Below, piece after piece: positions 1 through 12,200 of a stretch of 64,000 nucleotides of DNA. A program made the translations under genes and the position numbers. Origin of the DNA: Vanilla planifolia (taxonomy: Eukaryota; Streptophyta; Magnoliopsida; Asparagales; Orchidaceae); the NCBI GenBank assembly GCA_023846275.1, contig JAIUJO010000186.1, forward strand, positions 933,221 to 997,220, read 5' to 3'. Numbering within the stretch: position 1 is the stretch's first letter; each line of letters opens with the position of its first letter. The notes beneath the pieces are model-generated. The model did no database searches. It was given only the letters and a program-made list of their open reading frames with translations, and was not told where the DNA came from.

Positions 1-40
1 CCAATGCTACAATGTTACTGTGGTCACAAAAGCATCAAAA
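1..40 (-). pseudogene. 5S rRNA-like copy, cut by window edge
   Basis: Only the 5' third of a minus-strand 5S-like copy is visible. On the plus strand ccaatgctacaatgttactg matches the complement of plant 5S positions of about 10-35 after C-to-T type changes. The U spacer follows and is interrupted by an LTR at 122. Confidence 0.75.
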
Positions 41-121
41 AGACATAGAATCCTAACTGTGTAATTATTGCCACAAAGATATTTAACCATTTTTAATAGT
101 TTTTAATTTATCAAACATATG

Positions 122-2269
122 TGTTCAATCACCCTCTTGTTTGACAAGGCAAGCCTCAAAAGTTTAGCATTTTACTCTAATGCGCTTGTTCAATACAAAA
201 CAGGTTTACATGTAAAAAATAAGAGTTGAGCTACGAACATGGTGAATTCATGTCGTCAAAGCACCTTGTAGTGTTCAAAAAACTTACAAGATTGACGATT
301 TGTGCAATAGCATTGATAAGGTCTTATTTTACTATAAAATAAAATATTATTTTATTTATTTTAAGGCACGCCCCTTTCATATCAATTTCAAATCTTATTA
401 AGGCATCTAAATTTTTTAATCACCTCCGTGATTGAATAAATGAATAGGATTGAATTATTGAATCTCTTAATTCTTTTTTATCTTTCTTAACCTTTTCTTT
501 TATTTTTGTAAGATAATTTTATTTTTAAATCATTCTTTCCTTGCTTAAATCGTACTTTTGTGTGTTCGTCAAATTCCATTTTAAATAGATTATTAAATCT
601 TGATTACATGAAGAAATTAATTTTATTAATGTTTTCATAAAAAAAGAAATAAAACATTTTATGCCATATCTAAGGCTATGCCTAAATGCAAATGTATGAA
701 TGAGCATTTGCTCAAGAAAAATAGACAGACCTATGTTAAATTGTTTAATATCATGGCTAATTCTTGAAGTAGATCAGGTAAGGCATTAGATCGAATCAGG
801 TAATATTCAAAGCAAATATTATTATGGATCAAATCTGACCCTCACAAACTTGTGTGTTGAGTATGCCCATGTTATTAAATCCCATGTGAATAAAGGGAAG
901 CTAGCCCCAATTAGGCTTTCAAGTTACATCTGAGCGAATGCTTATAAAGGTCGAATAAGCTTTTTTGCCTACAATGTAGGATGACGTCACATGAGACTAT
1001 GTCCATCCAAAACTAGTAATGCACAACACCATCTAATAGTATATTTTTGTGATCGCATCTCTTCCTTTAAATAGTGTTCTTAATCAATCAAACCCCCCAT
1101 TTCATAAGTAAATAAGATAGTTGCTGCATCATTTGCTATATCTGATTGATCCATCCAAGGGCCATGATCTTGTCCAACTTCATCAAACTATTATTTTTAT
1201 TTCTACATTTTTAAATAATTTATTCTTGATATGATGTCCTAGATCTCTCCTCTTTGAAACTTACATTCTATATACAATACTAATTTTATTATTAAGCAAA
1301 TGATCCAAACCTCATTTGACTTGATCGAATGGTGCCAATCTAATCCAGCTTGATCTAATCATGCAGAACTCATCACTAATCAGGATCTCTACTTTGCTGA
1401 TCTAATTGGCTTAGTTAATCACGTCTTATAACAAAATAATTAGATGTTACCATGCCACTATAGTAGCTATTTTGGAAGAATATTTTCGGATCTTTTTAAG
1501 ATATTTGGTAGGTACTTTTGTAATAGTTTTTCAGTCACTTTCTAATGGTTGTGACGAAAAATTTTGTATAAATATCAAATCTTTGGGAAAAAAATGACTA
1601 ATAGACTTCAAAAAGATTTTAACATCTCTAAAAAGGCTACATATTCTACTGGCATAAATTTTATATGAAAGCATCTATAGCTTAACAATATATGAAATTT
1701 AAAATTCTTCCAACAAAGCCTAATTCTTTTAAGCATTCATTCTCTTAATTCTCTTAATAATTTTAATCTCTTTTGTGCCATTTTAAATTAGTAAACAAGA
1801 AATAAAAATGAGTACATTTTTTCAAAAACTTTTTTCCTTTTTTTATCAGATGCCTGCACTTTTGTCAATGATTTTATTTTACTTGAACTTGTAAAAAAAT
1901 TGTGTTAAGGCTAAGTTTGTAAAAGCCTGGGGTGTAGTTAAGCTTACAAAAGCTAGTATATTATAGAAGAATTGTAAGAAAAAACCATAAGATGTAATTC
2001 TTTTACTCGTGGACTTTTGTTAACTTTAGATGTGGGTGGACATAGATTCTAGTCGGAACAAAATAACCTAAAAAACTTCTTTAATCATTTAAATTTTTAG
2101 TTTCATTACAAAAAATATAAACTAATATAACTATAAATCAATTTTTTTAATAAAAAAAATTATTTTATAATGAATTTTTGTGAAGAAACTACAGCACAAA
2201 AATTACTAAAAATAGTTTATAAAAACCTCACCTAACTCTTGTGGGAATTACATGCTCATTATCACTTGA
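122..2269 (+). mobile_element. solo LTR, copy 1 (about 2.15 kb)
   Basis: It begins TGTTCAATCACCC and ends ATTATCACTTGA. The 5-bp direct repeat atatg lies at 117-121 and 2270-2274, and the U spacer resumes directly after it. Internal marks of a plant LTR read on the plus strand: a TATA-like tataaata at 1567, a U5-like stretch near 1991-2060 (gatgtaattcttttactcg then a gtggacatag motif), and cctcacctaactcttgtggg near the 3' end, which resembles the pyrimidine-rich 3' end of many plant Ty1-copia or Ty3 LTRs. No internal domain, primer-binding site or second LTR is present, so this is a solo LTR. The superfamily cannot be assigned from an LTR alone. The copy at 39002 is nearly the same length. 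Confidence 0.78.
1567..1574 (+). promoter_or_regulatory. TATA-like box in LTR copy 1
   Basis: The octamer tataaata lies about two thirds into the LTR. The equivalent position reads cataaatagc in copy 2 (27176) and tacaaatatc in copy 4 (about 40440). This is consistent with the U3/R promoter of an ancestral retroelement. Activity is not implied. Confidence 0.5.
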
Positions 2270-2420
2270 ATATGAACTTTTAAATAAGTTTTATGCCCAT
2301 TTTCTATGACATAATATATTCTAATATTTATATATATAATTTTTATAAAACTAATAAAAAATTACATAACCAATTATTTTAACTAACATAAATAATAATA
2401 AATAACATTTTCTTATGATA

Positions 2421-2442
2421 TATTATTATTATTATTATTATA
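2421..2442. repeat. (ATT)n microsatellite
   Basis: About seven consecutive ATT units in the U spacer. Confidence 0.8.
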
Positions 2443-3452
2443 AAAACTATTTATTAACTAAACAACATAAGAGATTTTCTAAATATTATTAATTAAATTG
2501 CTTAAAAAGACGTAATAAAGATGGAGATAACTATTCTACAAGAGTGAGGGAAAGACAAGGATTGATAAAAACAAAATATACAAAAAAATAACAGAAGACA
2601 GAAATGAGAGAAGATTTAATCAAGAGAAATAGAAATGATAGAATGCAAAGGAGATAACAAATTAATAAAAAAAAGATAGAGAAATGGCAAATTAGCTAAG
2701 GAAACAGAAAGGAAGTGTCTAGAAAGAATACATAAAGACAAACAATAAAAAATCAAAGAAGAGAGATTGTAGAAGAGAGAATGAAGTGAGATAATATGAG
2801 AGACATTGAGATTTGGAGAAAAAGTAATATGAATGGTTAAATAAATGCTAAATGGTAATAATTAAACTTATAATATTTATTAAATATCATAAATTTATTA
2901 TATAAAAATTTTAATAGCTATAAAATAAAAATATTTTTTATTTATCATTATTTTGTAAAGAAAAAAATTTAAAGAATATTTTTACTATTAATTTAATATT
3001 ATTTCATTTAAGCTTAAAATATGAAAATTTAGTTAAATAAAAAATTAATTAATTATTTGAATATGTTACTTTTGTATGATGTAATATATAAAAAAATAAA
3101 AATAATATTTAACATCAATCATATAATTTTAAATTTCTAATATTCCATAATGTAAGATTACTACATTTAAAAACTTTTATACACATTATATATATATAAT
3201 TATAAGCATATATTAATTCTTATTTTTTAAGTTGTTTCACTAAATATTAAAGTATATCAAAGTAATTGTTTTATTATGACATATCACAAGTCGTATTTAT
3301 TATTGTATGATTTTAACTATTACATTATAAATCTATTAATAATAATTAATTGCAAAAATATTAAATGCCAACTATTGCTTATAATGATGTAATTATTTAA
3401 TATTAATAAGTTTTTAAAATTAATTATCATTCATTAATAAATTTAAACTATG

Positions 3453-3458
3453 AAAAAA
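3453..3458 (-). terminator. T6 run after 5S 3' end (Pol III-like)
   Basis: Six A residues on the plus strand, which are T on the 5S sense strand, lie immediately downstream of the 5S-like 3' end. This is where functional 5S genes carry their Pol III terminator. The run recurs in many monomers. Confidence 0.5.
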
Positions 3459-3461
3459 TAA

Positions 3462-3580
3462 GTAGAACATAAGGATTGCTCAAAAGGTCAATTGTGCCAA
3501 TACTACTGTCACCTAATCTTACTTAACTTGGTTATTCAAATGAGATCAAGTTCTATTTTAATTGTGTGCTTGCTCATGCA
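3462..3580 (-). pseudogene. 5S rRNA-like copy, full length
   Basis: On the plus strand the segment runs from gtagaacataaggatt through ccaatactactgtcaccta to gtgtgcttgctcatgcat. This aligns end to end with the complement of plant 5S rRNA (its 3' end gtgttgca, the IE and box C area, then the 5' end). The box A core has become cttacttaac, so the internal promoter is damaged. A 6-bp T-run complement adjoins the 3' end. Confidence 0.88.
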
Positions 3581-5069
3581 TACAAAAAAATAATCATAAT
3601 TGAGTGATTATTATTTTTAAGATTATAAACTATTTTTAAATTTTATATGCACTTTTCAAAAAACTTTATGCTTATTGTAATTTTCATAATATATAATAAT
3701 ATCATTTTTGCATTTATATAAAATAAATAAATAATTACAAAGACTTTTTTACTCAAAATCATAGACATTAATATATAAGATTCACTTACATTATGTTTCT
3801 TTTAAAAAAAATTAATTACATAACAAATATAAAAATTAGAATATATATATTTATCATCAATATTAATTGTTAAACTATATAATACAATTGATTTCTTAAA
3901 AAATATTAATTTTTGTTTCGAAAAAGGGGTAATCAAGATGAAGAAAACTATTCCACAAGATATTCATTCCTATAAATAAAAAATTACATATGTAATAATT
4001 ATAAACAACAAACTATATACTCATAAATATTAATTTTTAAAATATGCAATATAAGGTATTTTTTAGATATTATTATTTGATGGGATGAAAAAAATGGAGA
4101 TCAAGATAACTATAATGCAAAAGAAATAAAGAAACTCATGAATTGATAAGAGAAAAATAAGGAAGAAAATAATAATAGAGAGATAAGAGACAATTTAATG
4201 AAGGGGAGAAAATAGTGAACATAAATGAGATAAATAGAATATATAAACAAGTAAAAGCGAGAAAATTATGAAAGAAGAAAAGGATAGAGGAGAGGGTGGG
4301 CCAAAAAGAATATTAGAAGATAAAGAATAAAATGGCAAATAAAATGATAATAATAGGGGAGCCTAAAGGGAGGGAATATGAGAGTCGTTAAGATTTAGAG
4401 AAAACTTAAAATACTAAATAAATAAAAGTTATATCTTAATATTTAATCATATAATAATTATTAAATATGATAAGATAATCATATATAATACTTAATAATA
4501 AAGAAACATAAAAACTTTTTTTCGCTTATTATTTTTTTAGAATATTATAAATATTTAATGAATATTTTAACTACTAATTTTATATTACTTTATCCATACT
4601 TAAAATTTAAAAATAACAACATAAGAAAATTTTCAATAATTATAATATATTAAATTTATATGAAGTAATATTGATAATAAATATGAATAATAATCGATAT
4701 TGATGATTTAATTTTATATTTTTTAATATTCAATAACATAACATTACTATATACTAAAAATTCTATACATCATTTATATTTATATAAATACTACTATTAA
4801 CTTAAATTAGTTCTAATTTATTATGATTAATATAAGATTTTCTACTTAATATTAAACTATATTAAAGTTATTATTTTATTATATCAATGATAGGTGATAT
4901 TTATTATTACATAAATTAAAAAAATTATAATATAAAGTTATTACTAAAAATTAATTACTAAAATTGAAATTAAAAACTATTATTTAAGGCAATTTAATTT
5001 TTTAACATCAATATCATAATAGAAAACTTTGTCATCTATTAGAAGAGAGAATGCTATGAAAACAATATG
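3581..5069. repeat. Array spacer unit with GA tract 4080-4430
   Basis: The U spacer (longer than average), the GA tract and the D spacer occur in standard order. The tract keeps the gagagaaa, agaatatat and aagagaga texture of the family. Confidence 0.8.
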
Positions 5070-5110
5070 TGCAAGATGAAGACTTTAAAGAACTTCATCT
5101 TTCCTAAATC
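5070..5110 (-). pseudogene. 5S rRNA-like copy, 3' stub
   Basis: Only about 40 nt of the 5S 3' end survive (gcaagatgaagacttt on the plus strand). The rest, including box A, is deleted and the sequence joins the U spacer at gaacatgataaaccat. Confidence 0.65.
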
Positions 5111-6297
5111 GTTATCATTTTATTTTTTTCTTGAACATGATAAACCATTTTTAAAAGTTTTTAAAATATCTAGTGTATGTACTTTTAATGAAAAAATTGT
5201 TATTATATATGGATATTCTAACATAAATATTTTTTGATATAAAATTATATTTTTTATAGTATAGATATTAGTACATGTGATTTTCTTTCCATTGTTTGTC
5301 ATTTTTATAAATAAAAAATTTAATTAAATAAAAATAATTAATTGTAAAACAATTATTTATCATAAATATTATGGATTAAACTATGCAACATAAGTGATTT
5401 TTTTAATATTATTATTTTATTGACTAAACAAGAGATAATAAAGATAAATATTCATGATGAGGGAAAGAAATTAATTGATTGATAAGGCCAAAGTAAAATA
5501 GAAAATAATTATATAGAGTAGTGAGAGATGTTTTAATGAAGAGAAAAAAAGAAAGAACATAGAGGAGGTAAAGAGTAAATAAATAAGTAAAGAGTGAGAA
5601 ATGAGAAAGTAAGGAAGCATGGAGGTGGGATATGCCAAGAAATTAATACGGAGATAAAGAATGAGGAGACAAATAATAGAATGATTATAATAAAGAGAAA
5701 AAATTGAGAGAATATCAAAAAAGCTGAGATAAAGAGCAAAAAGTGAGAGAAATAATTAAATAAAAGTTAATTATTTATATTTAAAGCTATAATATTTATT
5801 AAATATCATAAGTTAAACATATATCACATTTAATAAGTATATAACATAAAAGGTACTTAAGCTTTATTATTATTTTTAAATATTACACATACTTAAAGAA
5901 TATTTTGACTATTATTATATTATTTTATGCATACGAATAACATATAAAAAATAGTTGATTAAATAATAAATTGTAAGTTATTCGAGTATATTATCTACTA
6001 GTTATGTAATATCAATAATAAATATTAATAATATTATATGTTAATGTTGTAATTTTAAAATTTTTATATTACATAATATAATATTATCATATTTCTGAAT
6101 TTTATACATAATATACATTATGTTATCAACATAAAATAATTATAATTTAATATAATTAATATAATTAATTTTGGTAAAACTGAGACTATATTAAAGTTAT
6201 GATTTTGTTATATAATATGACGTCATATTTTTTAACATTGCTTTATTATTAAAATAAATTATTGTAAATTATAAGAAGTAAATCCATGAAAAATAGT
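5111..6297. repeat. Array spacer unit with GA tract 5435-5765
   Basis: U spacer, GA tract and D spacer in order. The minus-strand reading of the tract gives an apparent 68-codon Leu/Phe/Ser-rich frame, which is a composition artefact. Confidence 0.8.
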
Positions 6298-6417
6298 GTG
6301 ATACATAAGGATTTCTAAAAAGGCCAGTCATCTCATTCCTACTCTCACTTAAACATGCTAAACAATCGAGTTCTAACAAGATCCAATGTTATAATGCTAG
6401 GGTGATTGCATAAGCAT
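6298..6417 (-). pseudogene. 5S rRNA-like copy, full length
   Basis: It runs from gtgatacataagga to gattgcataagcata on the plus strand. The centre, cctactctcacttaaacatg, still aligns with the IE and box A region. One CpG (atcgag) remains where the canonical complement has gcggag. Confidence 0.87.
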
Positions 6418-6833
6418 ACAAAAGAAAATAAATCATAGTTATATTATTTTTTTCTTCAAAATAATGAACTATTTCTAAAATTTTCTTTATTATCAAGGAA
6501 TTTAAATTTTTAAAAACTTCTCTTATTATATACGTCATAATGTACTCTAATGTAATTAATTTATTTATATAAAATAAACAAATTATATGAACTATTATTT
6601 TTGATAATATAAACATTAATTCACATTAAAATTACCATTGTTTTATATCATTTGATGTGACACATTTATTTTTATGTAAAATTAACAATATTTTTATAAA
6701 GTTATAATCAATAATTAATAACTAAAATGGTAATTATAAACTATCATTTATCATAATTTTATATTCTAATATTAAAAAGTTATTAAAATTAATTAATATT
6801 AATTAGAGGAGGGATTTTAATTAAAAAATATTT
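6418..6833. repeat. Shortened spacer lacking the GA tract
   Basis: The spacer is about 416 bp instead of about 1.3 kb. U sequence runs to about 6625 and joins D sequence directly, so the whole tract and parts of both flanks are deleted. This makes the closest 5S-to-5S spacing in the window. Confidence 0.75.
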
Positions 6834-6953
6834 TTAATAAGAGAACTTTTAATGAGGTCACCAACAGCAATACGCCTCTTACGTAGGCATGCTTAGCTTT
6901 GATGTTCTAATATGTTCTAATGCTGTAACACTAGTGTTATTATGCATGCTCAC
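6834..6953 (-). pseudogene. 5S rRNA-like copy, full length
   Basis: The plus strand keeps aatgaggtcacc (box C complement) and ggcatgcttagctttg (box A complement; AAGCATGC core on the sense strand). Two CpGs persist in tacgcctcttacg, which is more than in most copies. Confidence 0.87.
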
Positions 6954-8273
6954 AAAAGAATAAAAAAAAATTTGTGTGATTAGTTTCATAAAGATAATGA
7001 ATCATTCTTTGAATTATCAAGCACACACACTTTTTAAAAAAGTTATGTTTATTATATATATCATAATATATTCTAATATAAATATATTATTTATATAAAA
7101 AAAATAAATAAATAAATAAATTATTACTTTCTATAAAGTAAACTATAACGCATAAGTTTTTTTTATTTTATTTTATTTTTCTTATTTATAAAAAAGTAAA
7201 TTTTTTAATAATTATCTATAATTAAGTATAGACTTATAATAAATATTTTATTATAAACTAGGCAATATGAGAGATTTTTTAATAATGCTAACTAACTAAC
7301 AAAAAAAGGTAATAAAGATAACTATTTAATAGGAGAGAGAACGTTAAAAATTAATAAGATCAAAAAAGTGAGAAAAATAGTAATAAAGAGAGATGAGAGA
7401 TGATTTGATAAAAATGAAAAGAAAACAAACAATATAAATGTTATAGAGAGAATAAATTACGGAGAAAGAGAAATAAGAAAAAAATTGATAGAGGAGAGAG
7501 GGACCAAGAAGAATATATAAGAAGTTAAAGAATTATGACACAAAAAAGAGAATAATAATCGCAGAGTGAGAATGTAAGAGAATATGAGAGATTTTGAGAT
7601 AAAGTTTAAAAAGTCAGATAAATAATTTAAAAAATTTAAATTTTCATAACTAAAATTATTAACTTTATTAAATAAAATATGTTTAACATAAATGACATTT
7701 AATTGTGATAAAATATAAAAAATAAATGATTTATCAGTTTACAATATTAATAATAATTAAATAATTTTTTAGTAATTAATATTATTTTATGTTATTTAAT
7801 TAAATTTTAAATTAAAGAAGTTAATTAAGTAATAAATAATATAATTATTCGAATACATTATCTAAATACGATGTAATGTAGATAAAAAATGGAAATAAAA
7901 TCCAAAATTTATTGTATAACTTTAGATTTTTATTATTCTATAATATAATATTTCTTTATTTAAAAAATTCTATTCAAAATATATACCAACAATTATAAAA
8001 ATAGATTAATTTTATAATATTGTAATTGACATAAGTTTGTTTGCTTAACATTAAACTATAATAAAGTTATTATTTTAATAGACCATGATATGTGCCATAT
8101 TTATTATTATATGATATAACTAGTAATGTAATATGTTCAATATTAACAATTATTAACAATTAATTTGTAAAATGGTAATTTTAAAATATCATTTGTAATA
8201 AAAAAAATTTTATCATTAACTTGTTAAAACAAATTATCATTCATTAAAAAAAGGAATGCTATAAAGAAATATA
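6954..8273. repeat. Array spacer unit with GA tract 7295-7630
   Basis: A full-size unit that gives the canonical period of 1440 bp to the next 5S. An (AAAT)n run lies in the U spacer at about 7097-7121. Confidence 0.82.
7097..7121. repeat. (AAAT)n microsatellite
   Basis: About five to six AAAT units in the U spacer. A similar expansion occurs at the homologous tract-side position near 28254. Confidence 0.75.
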
Positions 8274-8391
8274 TGCAACATGAAGACTTTTAAAGAGGTC
8301 TGCCATCTCGTTACTGCTCTCACCCAAGAATGCTTTACTTTGGAATCCTAACGAAATCCATTGCTTCAGTGGCTGCATTGTCACACTTGCA
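8274..8391 (-). pseudogene. 5S rRNA-like copy, full length
   Basis: It begins tgcaacatgaagactttt and keeps actgctctcacccaagaatg, then aatcctaacgaaatccattg, aligning with the complement of 5S throughout. The box A core is changed (caagaatgctttac). Confidence 0.88.
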
Positions 8392-9720
8392 AAAAAAGAA
8401 AAAAATATAGTTGTGTTATCAACTTCTTGAATATATTAAAACATTTCTAAAAATTTCTAAGCTCCGAAGCATATTTAATTTTAAAATTAAAATTATGCAC
8501 ATGATGTATATTTTGATATATTATGATATATTATGATATCTATATTCTATTTATGTAAAATAAATAAAAAATTACATAAACAATTTTTTAATAACTTTCT
8601 CATTAAAACATAAAATTTTTTTCTATTATTTTGTCATTTTTATGATTTAAAAAATAAATTATGCCATAAATAAAAATTATAAAATATATATTTATCATGA
8701 ATATCACACATTGAACGTTGTAGTATGAGAGATATACTAAATATTTATATTTGATGTGCTAAAAAAGAGTTATTCGAGATGAAAATTGCAATTCTATAAG
8801 AAAGATATAAAGTTATAGACTAATAAAATAAAAAAAGAGAAGGAAAAATTAATATAGAGAGATTAGAGACCAATCAATGAAGATAAAATGAAAAAAAAGA
8901 GTACATAAGAGATAGAGTGAAAAAATTAATTAGTGAATGAGTGAGAGGAATGAGAAAATAAAGAACGATAAAGGAGAGAGGTCAAGAATAATATAAGAAG
9001 ATAAAAAATTAGGAGACAAATAAAAGAAAGATAATAAAATAGTGAAGTGACAAAATGTGAGAGATATTGAGATAAAGAGAAAGAGTGAGAGAAGTAATTA
9101 AATAGAAGTTATATCTTAACAATTGAACTTATAATATTTGTTAAACATAACAAGTTAATATATAATATTTACGAATAACAAAATATAAAAAATATTTAAC
9201 TTATATTATTATTTTTAAATTATATAAATATTTTAAAAATATTTTGACTAATAATATTACAATTTTTATTTGTACTCAAAATAAGAAAAATTAATTAAAT
9301 AATAATAAATCTAATTATTCTGATGTAATATATTTTTTAGACTATATAAATTATAAATATAAATAATCAATAGCATTAGTGATATAATTTTATATTTTTA
9401 ATATTTTGAAATTTAACATTAATTTTATTCAAAAACTTCTAGACATAATATAGATATATGTATATATTATTATAAATATAAATTAATTCTAATTTATTAT
9501 AACTCATATAAGTTCACTTACTAAATATTAATATTAAAATTTTTTTATTATATCATACGATTTGCCATATTTATTATCATAGAAAATTAAAAATAATATT
9601 ATTAAATTAATATTAAAATAAAAATTATAAACTATCATTTATTATAAAATATAAATTTAAAATTAACATGTTATTAAGCTCAGTGTTTCATTATTAAAAA
9701 AAGAATGATACAAAAACAAT
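8392..9720. repeat. Array spacer unit with GA tract 8755-9110
   Basis: U, tract and D in standard order. A short direct triplication of atattatgat lies at about 8509-8540 in the U spacer. The 5S-to-5S period is 1447 bp. Confidence 0.82.
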
Positions 9721-9800
9721 TGTGAAATAAAATGACTTCTCAAGAATTAAGCTTGAATGAGATTCAATGTTATATTTCCCATGTTGTTGCACTTGTATAT
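9721..9800 (-). pseudogene. 5S rRNA-like copy, central deletion
   Basis: The 3' end (aatgacttctcaaga) and 5' end (gagattcaatgttat, then ttgcacttgtatat) are retained. About 40-50 central nt covering the IE and box C region are missing. Confidence 0.7.
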
Positions 9801-12146
9801 AAATGAAAAAAATGTTAAGTTATTATTCTCTCAAAGATAATGAACAACTTCTAAAATTTTCTAAATTATCAAGATATTATACATATTAAATATGCTACAA
9901 TATATTCTATATCTATATTTTATTTATATAAAATTAATAGAATAATTATATAAATTATTATTTTTGGTAATGTACATATTAATACATATAATTTTCTTTA
10001 ATATCTTATCATTTTTATTAAAAAACTTAAAATTTATGGTAAATATAAAAGGTAAAATATATATTTATTTTAAACATTATATAATAAAATCTCTATTATA
10101 AGAGACATTTAAAACTTTATTATTAAGTGAGGTGGAAAATAGATAATAGTGATGGAGATAACAATTTTATGAGATAGAGAGAAAGTAATTGATTGGCAAG
10201 TGCAAAATAAGGGAAGAAATAGTAATAGAGAGATAATAGATGATTTAATGAAGACAAAAATAAAAAAGAGAATATAAATGATATAGAGTACATAAATAAA
10301 CAAGTAAGAGGGAGAGAGAAAAAAGAAATTGAGAAGGATATAGAAGGGATAGAGGCAGGGAAGAATATAAACAAATAGAGAATGATTAGACAAATGAGCG
10401 AGTGATAATAATAGAGAAAAAAGTAAGAGATATTAATATAAACAGGAAAAAGAGAAACAATTAAAAAAGTTAAATCTTAATAAATAAACTGATGATTTTA
10501 CTATATTTAATTATTCAAAACATTATAAATTTATAAGGAATATTTTTAATTAATTAAAAATTTTATTTAAATAAGAAATAAAATAATTATACTAATATAT
10601 TATATTTATAAAATGAAATATTGATAATAAATATATATATAATATTTAATATTAACGATATAATTTTATATTTCAAAAATTTTACATCATAATAATAATA
10701 TATTAAAAAAATTATATACATAAAATATTTATACTACTTTAAACATAAAGTATTTCTAATTTTTTTTAATTGATATAAGTTATTGTTCCTAACATTAAAC
10801 TACATTAAACCTATAATTCATTATAATATATGATATGTGATAATTATTATTATATAAATTAATAATAATATTACAAGTTATTATTAATAATTAAATATTA
10901 AATTGTTATCATAAACAAAACCTAATATATATTACAATATTTTTATTTTCTTTAAGTTAAATTAATAAAAAAAAAGATAAATTATTATTTTCAATAAAAA
11001 AAATTTAATACATAAGATTTTCTTCCATAATTTTCTCATTCTTATTAACAAAAACTTAAATTACATAATAAAAATTTCTAATAAAATATATTTTTATCAT
11101 AAATATTGCATATAAAATAATAAAACACAAAAGATTTTAAAAATATCACTAATTTAAGTGCTAAAATTAGTTAATCGAGATAGAGATAATCATTTTATAA
11201 GAGATATAAAGTTACAAATTCTTAAAAACCAAATAGAGAGAAAAATAGTAATAAAAAAAGATGATATATGATTTAAAGAAGAAGAAAATAAAATAGAGAA
11301 CTTTAAGGAGATAGAGAAAATAAATAAATTAGTGAAAGAGAGGTAGAAATGAGAAAGTAGAGAGCAATCGAGGTTAGGGAAATGCTAAGAAGAATGCAAA
11401 GTGATAAAGAATAAAGACGTAAACAAGAGAATGATAGTAAGAGGGATAAGAAACTCAAGGAATATGAAACATTGAAATAAAGATAAAAGAGTGAGAAATA
11501 ATTAAATAATAGTTAAATCTAAAAAATTAAACTTATAATATTTATTAAATATAATAAGTTAGTCATATATGATATTTTTTATTAATAAATTATAAAAACA
11601 TTTTAAATTTAATAATTTTTTTAGAATATTACAAATATTAAAATATTTTTCTACTTTGTAATTATGTTGTATTTTCTATTCAAAATTAAAAAATTTAAAA
11701 AAATTAAATTAAATAAAGAATATTATAATTATTATTATAACTTATATTCATATGACATAATATAGATAACAAATAAAAATAATATTTTATATTTATTATA
11801 TAATTTTGGAATTCTAATATTCTATACTATAATATTATTATTTTTAAAAAATTACACCCATCATATATTCATTTCATTATAAACAATAATTAATTTTTTT
11901 TATTTTAATTCATATAAGTTATTTTTCTCAACATTAAACTATATTAAAGTTAACATTATATAATATCTTATGATGCATAATATTTGTTATTATGTGAAAG
12001 TAATAGTTATTTATAAAGTTTTTACTTGTTATATACCAAAATGGTACTTATTAACTATCATTCATAAAACATTTTTTTTTGAAAGTTAACATGGTACCAA
12101 AATTTGTTTTTGTTAAATAGAAAAAGGATTGGTGTGAAAAAATATA
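9801..12146. repeat. Two fused spacer units, GA tracts 10125-10475 and 11160-11510
   Basis: Two consecutive tracts appear without a 5S copy between them. D sequence joins U sequence at about 10,920-10,930, so one 5S and its borders were deleted. The first tract produces overlapping minus-strand frames of 83 and 94 codons that are Ser/Phe/Leu low-complexity artefacts. Confidence 0.78.
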
Positions 12147-12200
12147 TGCAACACGAGAACTTCTACATAGGTCAGTTATCCTAATACTTCTTAAACTGAA
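12147..12200 (-). pseudogene. 5S rRNA-like copy, 3' half
   Basis: It starts tgcaacacgagaacttcta, one of the best preserved 3' ends (CACGAG keeps the CpG of canonical gcaacacgagg). It breaks off after the IE region at about 12,200, where D-type sequence resumes. Confidence 0.72.

Larger units (their letters stand above)
2270..3461. repeat. Array spacer unit with GA tract 2505-2840
   Basis: The remainder of the U spacer follows the LTR, starting with a second atatg, then the GA-rich tract, then the D spacer with the shared landmarks ggtaatwataaact-like and tcattcatta. A T-run complement, aaaaaa, lies at 3453-3458 just before the 5S 3' end. No gene is seen. Confidence 0.8.
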
